From Porites lobata (lineage: Eukaryota > Cnidaria > Anthozoa > Scleractinia > Poritidae), in NCBI GenBank assembly GCA_942486035.1, contig CALNXK010000033.1, positions 1,038,501 to 1,102,500 on the forward strand: DNA of 64,000 bases, read 5' to 3'. The position numbers and the translations under genes are program-made. Of the stretch, positions 37,801 through 49,800 are shown in pieces. Numbering within the stretch: the stretch's first letter is position 1; the number at the start of each line of letters is the position of its first letter. The notes under the pieces are model-generated. The model had not been told where the DNA came from. It made no database searches and worked only from the letters and a program-made list of their open reading frames with translations.

Positions 37801-40800
37801 TTTCGGAATAGAGTTATTTTCTGCAAAATTCATCGCCAAAAAGATATTCTACAGTTGTTGCCATAACTTGTTTTCACAACTGCTACTTTCAACTTAATTT
37901 CGTTTGGTAGTTAATAATACTGAAACCGTTGCTATTCTTGGCTATTCCTATAGTTGCAAAACCAAATTTTGGATTTTTTTTTCCGTGTCTTTCAAGACAT
38001 TAAAATGTACACGTTAATTGAATGCCCGAAGTGATAAAAGGTGCCGACTTTTACGGTAGATTGGCAGGTATTTGTTAGTTGAAATTCTTGTTCAATTTTA
38101 TAAAAATTTGTCCTTTGTTTAATCTGAATAGTTCACTTTACATGACAAAGAAGAACTATTCATTTTAAACTCTCTCAGATCTGTTAATTATAGATTCTCG
38201 TAAATGATATGCTGTGAACGCGAGTTTCCTTTGTACTAGAGATACGTGATTTGGAAGAAGCGTGTAATAGGTTGCTAATCCTTCTCGATCAGACACTCAG
38301 ATTATGAGTATAAGATTTACAGACAAAATATCCTCGTACAAGACCTCGACAAAGACTGTGGTAATTGGTGATGGAAGGCCATCATTTGTGCACCATTCCA
38401 GAGATGTTGGTCGATTCAGTCGACGCAAAGGTAAATGAGCAGTTGAATGAGATTCTTAGATATGATTCGATCTAAAATTTGAGCGACGTCCCCTCTTTTT
38501 TGCTTTTCCGGGTCTGCGTTGCGTTGAGAGACTGATAGTCATCTTTTGGCCAGAGAGCTAAAGCATTGTCGATGTTTTGTCTCGTCAGCAAATTAAACTC
38601 GCCCTGTCTTTGTCTGATACAATAACGAAATCTGAAAGACTCGGGGACGCGTAAGGAGAACGTTAACAAGTCCCGAGGGGGTATTCCCGGGAATATTTGG
38701 TGGGGGTGTGCCTCCCGGTTCTCTAAATCCTTACCCCATTTCACACCTAAAAATGTAAATTTCCACACTCGTTTTCAGACCCAGCCTCTTAACTCTAAGC
38801 CCGTTTTCAATCCTTGTATAGGTAGAAATTAAGTCATCATCTTTAGACGAACTCAAACAAAAGAATTCCCATATTACTCTTTCTTTCTGATTCATTTGGA
38901 ATTGAAACGACAAATACGTTCATACACGCCCGTAGTTCCCTCGAAAAGCAGACCCGATTCCAGATCAAAATGGTCAAAATCTGTACCCGTTTTCAGACCA
39001 AAACGGCGCAAAAACCATACCCTTTGGGGCTGCATGTACTTATATGGCTAATATAAGGGAGTACCCCACGGTACCAGCGCCGTAGCTAGTATGAGGCCAA
39101 CCGAGGCACTCGCCTCGGTAAAATTTTGACGAATTTCGCCGATCATTTTTATTTTACGTAAGCGATCATCGGATATTTTTAACGCATCATGATATTACAA
39201 AGAATTCAGCAATTCAGTCAATATACTATGAAAAAATTACCATATCATCGATCTCAAGGGGCTACGTACGTTAACTCAAATTTTTTTTGAACAAATACTG
39301 ATCAAAACCATTGGCGAGGTTAACGGTCACCCAGATTATGTAGCTTGTTTCTGATTATTGCTTTTTAAATTCCACTTAAATTAACTCGAAAAAAAGTTAC
39401 CGAAAGGCCCAGAAAACGCTGCAAATCGCATTTCCGAGAGAGTAAAGTTCAAAATTTCTCGGGGGGGGGGGGGCATGCCTCCGAACCCCCCTAGCAACTC
39501 CAGCCTGCCTCGGTTGGCCGTTTGGTCTGGCTACGGCACTGGGTGCAAGTCACTGATGTTTCCAACCACAACTTCTGTTTGATTAAGAAAAAAAGGCGCG
39601 AGATTTTTAGCCAGTCACCATGATAAGTAACGCAACACTAATTTCTCAGTTTCAGCTCTCAATCTTTTAATTAATAACCGCTTTCAGCTGCGCTTTAACC
39701 TATTCGCCGCCTGGGAATTTTGCTGAAAAACGCGTTTTAAAGCTAGTCGAATCGTTTTCTGGTCATTGTCTTACTATAAGGAGATAGAACTTACCAAAAA
39801 GCCGTTTACAGGTCGTGCGCTTCGCAGCCTTCCATTCCAGATGCAAAATACTATCGGCTTCCGAAGTTCGCGCGTGGGTTTTAAAGTGACACAACTGATG
39901 TTGATTTTTACTTTTCGTATTTCTTCCTTCCTTCTTCGTTGGCTTTTCTCCCCCACTTTTTTTTCATTTGCTGGACATTTACTAGCCCTCGATCATTTTG
40001 GTGAAAAAAGTCTTCTGAAGAGATGTCAGGATCGTAGGGTTAGATGGAAGTGCAGGCGGGTAGTGGAAAAAGATTTTCATCGGAATTCTCGGTTCAATTT
40101 TATATGTTTTTCGCCCTTTTCTCCGGCTTCCTTGCCGGCATCGTGCTCATTCTGACATGATTTTGAAGATCTCTTCTTCCAGCACAAGTTAGATGATAAA
40201 GTTGTCCTTGACCGTTAAAACTGATGACGTGATCAGTGCTACAAGGGACGTGGATCTGCATGGGCGGTTACGGGTGGTTCAGGGGTGGACAATAATTGAT
40301 ACAATCATAGTTATTAGAGGAGACTGGTTATGAAAAGCGGCAAACATCAATGATAAAAACAACTGTGCTGCAGTTTATGTTGGAAGTACCGTGAAAGTGC
40401 ACAATCCTTTGTTTTCTGTTGGCAAATTGTTACGGAATAAATTAATGCAACGTTTTTATTGGTCAATACAATCAAAATGATAGGAATTCTTTTGAACGTT
40501 GTGCACTTTCAGGTCCACAAAAACATATAACAAAGGAGTCTGACGGGTTTCATAACCATTCCACTCAATTAACTATGATACAATGGACTACTGGTGCTGT
40601 ACAGTGAGCCATTCGCCGTCGCTGATTCATTGTAGCTAACCTTTGGTTTTGCTTTTAAAAGCAGTAGTTTTTCACTGTCTTAAGAGGTTAATCGCGGTAA
40701 GCAGTAGTTGTGTTCCAGGAATCCCGAGTTAAAATTAGTGTTTAAAACATTACAGTGAGATAAAGTGACTGCATTTGACCCACGGCCAAGATTTTTGAAG

Positions 40801-43800
40801 CAGCACTTTAAAAGTTCACTTAGATTATTGGACTGTTGGTAAGTATCTTAGAAACAAGTGGTTGCCCCCTCGAAAGAGGAAGATAGAAGGCATTAGATAC
40901 TTAACTAGGATTTAGTCAAAGTTTGTAGAATGTCAGGGAATCTCACCATCAAGTTTCCTTGTGAAGACTTTCTAATTGTCTCTAATGAATTCTCAGGGAC
41001 GAGTTCGGCTTGTGCAAATATATTAACTACCTAAAGGCAGAGTTAAAACGCGTGTTATTTCCAAATACGCAGTTTAACAGAATTGCCTGAGGTCTGTTTG
41101 GAGAGCTTACGAAGAGAGGCATTAATTGTGTGTAATCACGTTGTACGTTTTATCCCCTGTTCTAAACCACTTACCTCCCTGAAGTCTGGGGTCTTAACCC
41201 TTTCACGCTTGAATTAGGAAAAAAAAAATGCTGGAGAGGTTTCATTTGAAAAGTCACTCCATAAGATTTCATTCACAGACTCACAAATTAGAACTACCTA
41301 GTGCAGTATGATAAACAGTGCCACAAGGAAGTACCACGTAGTAGCTTTTATTTGAGTGATCACCGTCGTCCACGAACTCAAAAGTAAGAATTGCGTGTGT
41401 GTCCATAATTTGGAGACTTTTGAAGTGAAAGCTTTCTGGAAATTACTTAAGCATTAGCATCTAATGATGAATTACTAAATTGGAAATGGTTTTAATTCAT
41501 TGCTGTCTCATCCTGAAGCATGCTTAAACGTCGCGTTAATTACCACGAGCTATTTACAAAAGAGCGAACTCATTTTAACGCTCAAGACCGTTTTCGAAAT
41601 TCACGTGATTGGTCGCGACAAATGAACTTTTTTTAATTGCTCCCCTAGGCTATAAACGTTGTTTTCTCGTTGTTTCTTGACAACACAACAGTGTTTGATT
41701 GCTTTATTCTTTCGTGTGCGTTATTAATACTACCGTAAGTAGGTCGTGAAAGGTTTTTGTGTTCATCAAGTGTTTTCGTATCGATGCCCCTCCCTTGATT
41801 AAATTAAAATAATGACGAGACCAAGCGTTTAATTCGTTTTTGGCATAAATAGCGGTTAAACGTGCTTATGTTACAAGGACACTTCAGTTGTTGTTTTTAC
41901 ATACACTTGGTGCTTAGCTGCCTTTTTCGTGTGCACGAGTTTATGCCAAGTAAGAAAGGAACACGATTGCGCTCTTTTCACAAGATAGGTCTTTGGTCGT
42001 ACTGCGGACTAATCAAATAACAGTCACCGAAACTACATCCAGGTTTGCCTCAAGCCAAGGTAATACTCGACAGTTCCATCCCTATCCAGGGTTCGTGACT
42101 TTAACTTTTTGGCTTTGAGTGCCTCGGTACCACTCATGTTCAGTTTCCGGGATTCTTTTATTTTCTCTGTACAAGATAGCTTTGTCGTCAAACACAGTCT
42201 TTGTAGGAGATTGTAAGGTTTGACTCAGACTACAGAACCAACAGCACTCGCTATAGCCATATCATCAACATGCATTTTCTCTACACCGTTATCAACATGT
42301 TTCTCACTATAATGACTATGAGAATATCTTATGTGAAGGTCTAGAACTTACATTACCTTTGTGGTGATCGTAGTTTTGTAATAGTCTCATAACCCTGTAA
42401 AAAAAGATAAAATAAAAGAAAAAGGGTTTTTTTTAGCTTAATTTAATACCTAGTTTATAGGTGAAATAGGAAGCAGATTTTCACTACCGTAGAAATTGAC
42501 ATTGGCCTCCTGTCTTTGTTTCTCTTGAATTTTGGGCCAATTAAAATGGAAAGGTTATAGTTGGTTCCACGCGAGTTCGTTAAACTCGTAAACGTACCAG
42601 GACCAAAATGTTTACAGCGATCCGGGCAATAATAATGTTTACTGGAGATCCGTCAACGTTAAGTTATCCAATCTGTATACTGATCATACGATGATAGTTC
42701 ATCCCGTTCACATGTGGACCGAAACCTTAAGCACTTAAGCTCGCTTACAAACTCAAACAACTTGGTGTAAACACGGCGTAAGAGGTCGATGATTAATTTG
42801 CCGTAAGTCGGTTATTCATGAGATTATATATTGCCTGTAATCCAGTTACCACAGTGGATTGTACTGGGAGAGTTATTATTTTGTAAATAGGAACGGAAAT
42901 ACTGCTATAGAATCTTAAAATTAGCTTTGACGGCGGTTTCCCAACGTGAAATCTTGTAAGTATAGTTCATTGTTTTCAAACAATAGGATAGGTTGTTGAT
43001 TTGAATAGAAAACACACTCGCTCTGTTTTTTTAGTTAAAGAAGACGAAGAAAAATAATTATCATTGGCGATGGGGGGAGCACGCAGTCAGCTAAACATTA
43101 TTACGTAAAACGGTAAATAGAATATATAAATAAGTAGTTACTAAGTTTAAAAAAGTTGTGTAAGACTAAAGTTGTGCTAAAGTTGTGTGAAACTGCTAGT
43201 GGCTGAGAAGAAAACTAAACCTGGAAATTATTTTTAGACGGAAGAAGGTTGAAAAAAAGTCGTGAATTCTTCAGCAGATACAGTTGGTTTCTATTCAAAC
43301 ATATCATTTGCACGAACGAATTTGCTATAAACATCCTTCAGGGGAATTGTTTCCATTCTTAAACATAAAGGGAAATTTTAGTATGTACGTCACATGTAGA
43401 TGTCTCGATAACTATACAATTATACGGGGTGGAGTTGAAACCTCCCACAATATCGTAGATCCTATACATAGAAACCCAGACTATTTAAAAACATATACCT
43501 GACTAAAAGGCATCTTGGGGAAACTTAGCGGGTGTTAAATTAAACAATTTTTGAACCTTTTCTGCTCGGTTTGCCGTTAATTGAGCGAAGCAATTCCTGA
43601 CAACTTGTCACTGGGTTTAAAAATGACATGATTAATTTTAGTGACATCAATACTCAAATAAAGTGAGTCAGGCTTTTGATGGTTAATGGGGCATGCAAAC
43701 GTTGCGTGTTTAAACTTTTCGTGCGTGTCAAAAGGGGTGCTAGGTCAAAAAAATATAAACAAAATACACAGCATTTTTGTCAACATTAGTCATGACTGTG

Positions 43801-46800
43801 AATCAAGAGGCGCAGGATGAGGGAGCATCTTCTCTTGCAAGTTCAAGACACAGTAGGCGACTTAAAAAAGAGGTAAAATTGTAGAAAAAAAATCTCATGT
43901 TTTATACCTCTTTACGAAATCTTCTTGCATTCCAGATTGTAGCTAGTCAGTTTTTAAGTAAGTTCGAGCTAAATTTTCATTTAATTTGTTTTTTAGGGAA
44001 AGTAGCTGGTTTTTGCATACTAAGAATTGTTAAAAATTATTCATTTTAATATATTTGTTGAAGAAGAAGGGTACCACATTTCGTTATCTTTTGATGGTCC
44101 CGGCTTCACGTCGCTCTAGAAATTAAAATTGTCAACTTCAAATTTTGTTTTTAATTTCAAATGAATATAACGTTTTGGCATTTCTCTCATTTGTACTCCT
44201 TGACAAGCATTGACTGGTTCTTTATTGCGCAAACATTCCAACCTTGTTCTGCCATGTTGCACCCTCACCCACTATTTCCAACTGTTAACTTAGCCCAAAA
44301 AACAACGAGTATCAATCTAATTGTCTAAACCTGTGCGTATTAAGTCTCATCTTCTGAGAAAGTTAGGTTTTAAAAAAGTCACACCTTATTTTAAGGCTAC
44401 ATGACATTGTACGAGGAAAGTGTGGGAGGTCTTTTTCGTGAGAACTCACAATCTTATCATCTCCTTGAATTGTTTTAACAGGGGATTGCAGACGAGCTTA
44501 AGAATTAAGCTCAATTTTCTTCTCTAGGAATGTACAAGTGCTTAACAAAGGAACCGTATTTTCCCTCGCGTGCTGTATCACTTATTTCCGGCTATTAGTA
44601 ATGCTTGCTTGAGGCTTACTATCGACATCGTTCAGTTTAAGCCAACTTATTTTAATTTGTCACGCGATGTTTTAGGCGAAAATAAACGAGGACAGCTTGA
44701 ATTACTCACGTACAAGGTACTCGATATTGTTTTTGCAAAGGCGAACGTGGATTCCATGGTTCGTTAGTAATTGCACCTACTTTTAAGTCCATATTATCGT
44801 CTAAAATAAAGGAGGACAGCTTACAGTACATAAACAAGCTTCACATTGGCGTTAATAACGTAAACTTGCTTGTTACTAAGTTTGCAAGTATGCCAACTTT
44901 TCACCGAAATATGACATGAGAAATTGCAAGGGCTAGCATGCAGGAAAATAAAGTCAATAAGTAATGATATGAACAGAGCTTTAAATACGCAAATATACTC
45001 GATTTGCATTGGTACGTACTTGGATTTAATGCTATGGTAGTTGGTGATAGATTACACGAGAACGCATTTCATTGATTTTTTTTTTTTTTCGCAAAGTCAC
45101 ATTTTGTTCATGTCAGTAACATTGATTCTGATGCGCAAACTTGTGTTTCTGTAGAGGTCCTCTTCCGTCGCAATTAAATTGCTCGCTAGGATAGTGAGGC
45201 TTTTAGGTTTGCATTTAAATGAAAGGAATTTTACGCAAACATAGCACCCCTGTTGTGATAGTTCGATTCCGCTTCAGAAATAGACGATGAGTCATCTCTT
45301 TTATTCTGCTCACCTGAGCAGTTCGCGGTGTCATTTTCAAATCACGTAGAATGTTACTGTCACATATTTTTGCGTTATGTTTTCCGGTATCCAGGCTCGC
45401 TGTTACAGTAATGTTCATAGGGGGCAAGTGATACGTAAAGGCTGCTGGAACGGGTGCTTCAAGCATTAGATTTCCTACGTTTCCCCAACCCTTCCCCCCT
45501 TATCCCTTCTCTCGTATTAATTTACACAATTTTGATCAAGTATGTTGGCCACTGACTGCATTGTGTCTTAACTCTGTAAAGTTTATTTGAAGCTTTTGTT
45601 TGTTTAACATTTTTCAGTCCACTAGCTTTGTGCCATTAATACTTTTAAGGGTCAATAGATTATTATTATTATAATTATTATCGTTGTCGTTGTTGTTGTT
45701 GAAATCTTTGTTATTACAAGTATTATCTTCAAGTGGGAACGTCTTATTTCGTCATATTGCTCTTTGCCAAAGTAACGTTCTTGTCCTAACATTTGTGGCC
45801 GTTTTTCCTTCAGGGATCCCTCGCGGCAAGGATCTTCGATCAAATTCGCATTCCAGAAACTCAGATGAAGTCATGGAAAAACGATCAGTGTGAAGTCTGC
45901 TGCACCGATCTAACCCAGCTCAAAAGAGAAGCTGTTGCCATGGTGAATACTCTGGAAGAATCCCAATTCCTCGCTTACTATAATATTCCCGGATATGTGG
46001 TGGGGCCAAACGCTGACCAGTTAAGTCGACGGGCGGACAAACAGCGCTTGCAAATGGGCGTTACTATGGATACTAGTGACCGAAGTGGGATAGTTTATGT
46101 GAAGCCAGATGAAACAGCGATTGGTTCATCATTTTTGTCAAGGTAAGAATAAAGCTATTGAATTCAGAAAACTGTCTTGAACTGGCTTCGTGTTGCTATG
46201 CCACGAAAAAGCACTAAAATCATCGCTGAATATGTCGATAAATCAGTGGATGTTTTCTTTGAATAAAGGTCAATCACTGTCGGAAAGCTAAGACATAGAG
46301 GGAAAAATACAAAAAATAGTCCGAATTTTTCCAAGTTACGATTAATACTTACCATAGCACGGTTCCTCGGGATAAATCTTACTCCAAAATAAGCAACATA
46401 GCTTAACAGTTGGAGTATTTAAGATACCTTTCTTACCTTAGAAATTAATTAGGTGGAACTGATTACTCGTACCCTATACTGTCGTTCACAATTAAATAAC
46501 TGTCGGCCATGAACTTTAAAAAAAAGTCTTTTTCTATGACCCTTATTGTGACAGATGAAAGGTTATGACAAGAATCATTATATCGTATGTAAAAGAGAAT
46601 AAACAGCATTTCGAGAATTATATGGCTTTATTATCCAAGTTCTTCCCCCTTGTCTTTAGAAAAAGGAAGAATTTAATGAGGGGTCTTTAATTATCATAAT
46701 GATGAAAAGATGTAGATTTGATAACAGAGGAACATGTTTTTTCGTGAAAGTAAACATTTAACACGCCTTAAGTCGGCGAAAAACAAAAGAAAACAAATAA

Positions 46801-49800
46801 AGTTGAATTCTTAGCAAATGTTTTTAGCTGTAGTGCATAGCTTGAGCCTGTGAAATTTCTATCTTGAGTGAAATGACACCCTGCCTCAATAATCGAAACA
46901 ATGAAAGGGTTAATTTTGAATATCTTTCTCGGTAATTGAGATAAAACGCCCGTTGTCTAGACTCTGGGCATTTCCTAAGTTTGAAGTAAACGTTTTCCAT
47001 TTCCTGGAAGTTTGAAAATTGTCTGTTTTTAAAATATTATACAGTGAAATCCCGTTAATACCGTCACCAATGGGCCAAAAAAATTGGCCGTATTAACGTG
47101 GGCTTTTTTACAAGAAATTGTATGTGTATGTCGGTTTTTACCAAGCGGCCAAAAAAAGTGGCCGTAAGGTGGGGTTTCACTGAAACTAGAATCCGGGACA
47201 CAAACTACAGACACGCTCTGTCTAATAAGTCAACACTGTCAGTCAAGCATTTTAAACAATTCAAAATTTAAATCTTGAATGGTGTTGTTGTTTCCCTATT
47301 TTGAGATTTGACCTGTTCACACCATATTTCTTTGATATAATCCAAAATGAGCTATTAAGAAAACTGTACTTGAGGAACTATAAGAATGCTCTTAAATGAA
47401 TTCTCCTTTAAACCAATAAAACCTGCCCCTTTCAAGAGAGTCTTTAACAAAGTCAACGAAACAGACATGGCGCCGCCTACAAAACCCGCCTGCATTGTTA
47501 GTTAGTTAGTTTCTCTTTTTATTTATTGGCAAACAAAACGTCATTTAGTGTTATTGCTTTCCGCTTTCATTATGAGACACTTCGAGTTGTGCTAAAGAGG
47601 AAAATTCACTGTCACTTCGGGTGAATTTAAGCGTAGCGAATTCAATGGCCGGACAATCCGAACAGAGCGCTGAGCCGCAGATCGTATCTGACTCTCAGTA
47701 CTTAACACCATGGCAAGCGTTAACATGGAAACAAGAATTGGTAAAAGCAACTTCCAGGTATATAACTCTCCGTATTGCATGTCATATCAGTTCCTTATAC
47801 GTGCTCGCTTTAATTTGCATTCAGTCGCTTGTGAATATCAAACGTTCGGCTCTCATAAAGGCTAGTTTTTTCATCCTTTAACAAATTTTGTCTGTTACAA
47901 TCTGAGAGCTGTTGGATGTCGAAGAAATTAACATTAGATATCACAAGGTTTTATTCGACGAAAAGTCACGTCAACTTCCCTCTTTAACACATGAAACACG
48001 AGTTACATATCGTGAAATATTTGCCTTTCTATCTATAAAAAACCCGACTACCATGCCTAATTTTTAATCTGTTTCCCAAAGATTATATTCAAGAAACTAA
48101 CTAACCGCTAATCAAGTTTTTTTATTAGCTAAGTCGAAGCTGAATGAACACATGTCCACAGGGAAGGTTTCTTTTTCTTTGAAAGTCAATATTTGCATTC
48201 TTCCTTCTTCTTCCTGAACTTTTCTTTTCTTCTACCGTCAAAACAAATCTTAACCGTAATCCCTTGTATTTTTTACCTTTGACGTCAAAGTACATCTGTT
48301 TTAAAATTATGCGGAAAAAAGGCGAGGTAAAAAAATTCTGCCACAAATATTTCTAACAATATCTTTTATAATTTTCCTGCTCTGCGTGCGGTCAGAAAAG
48401 AATGTTTTACCGTGCAATACGATTGGATCCCTGAGCTCATGTCCGCTCTGCTTAACCACAACATTTACGCGCCAAAACCTTTTCAAATCATGTGTTCACC
48501 TTATTAAAATAATATATAGATCTATTAGGCAGGGCTAAACGCGAACCTCCCGTTAATACGTTGCCACGGTAATTACATGGACTCGTCTCTCCTAAAAAAA
48601 AAAAAAGAATTGAACTTGAACCCGCAATTAATTTACAGCTAATAACTGGTCAGCGGAAAACTTCAAAAAAACACGTGAACTAGATAAGTTGACATCTGTC
48701 ATGTGATACTTGTCAGCGGATACTCTGTTTGGAAAACTGTCGATTAAGCTTAACATGAAAGTCTAAAATCAAAATAGAATTAAATTCAAAATGACTACTG
48801 CAAAGACTGATCAAACAATCTGAAAAAAACTGGCCAATACTAATCTTCATCACGTTTATTAGGAAAAACCACGAATATTCAGAATATATACCACTGTATT
48901 ATAATAAACGGAAGTTACATGGTATGACGTGGTAAGGTGTGGCTGTTAAGAAAAATAAATCGAAAAAAAGATAAATATTACACAATGATTATTGTTCTAA
49001 CATCAAGCTAACGCAGGTTGCAGGCTGCCACACTTCTTAGAAAATGACATTTCACATTGGTTGCCCTGTGGTGCGGAGGGACGGACGGTTGGACGGGCGT
49101 ACGGTCACGTGATTACCAAATTTTCTCGGATGCATAAATAACCAAATTTTATTACCCATGGTGCTTCGCGCGCCGAAGAGCTCTGCTGCAAATAAAATTA
49201 AGGACAAATGTGTTCTGCCACATTGACCTCTGAGTCTTTATCGATAATAACCATGAGTTTTCTTTCAGAGCTGCCCAAAAATTGATGTCTTCTAAGAAGA
49301 AACACAAAAAAGGACACACGCAAAAGCAAGAGGCCTCCCCACACTACCCCTCACCGTCTGTCGAGTTGATACCATCGCGACATGGACAAAAGGAAGTCCA
49401 GCCCTACCCCTTCCCTACTAAGTTCAAGGAAGTACTCCGGGTGTCAAGCCCAGCTGTGCCTCCAGGTCTGCTTAAACTGCACACCAAGAGGACGGATGGG
49501 AAGGTAGGATTCACGAGCGTTAACGTTTTAACTCCCAAGAAAGCTTAAAGTCAAATTTTAGCTAAAATCCCCAATTTCCAAACCAGGTTGTACATCATAA
49601 TAAACAGTACCACGGGAAAGGACAGTTCAGTAGCTCTCATTTGAATGGTCACACCATAGGATTTCATTCACAGACTCAAAGGTTAGAACCACCTTGTACA
49701 GCATAATAAACAGTACCACAGGAAAGTACTGCTCAGTAGCTTTCATTTGAATGGTCACATCATAGGATTTCATCCACAGACTCAAAAGTCATAACCACAT

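Noticed and set aside
39766..40155. 129-codon + strand open frame
   Set aside because: Does not begin with ATG, has no recognisable motif, and has no phase-compatible role in the KIF26 chain.
45652..45843. Minus-strand frame over exon B
   Set aside because: Its end is encoded by the (att)n/(gtt)n repeat, and it is antisense to a certain KIF26 exon.
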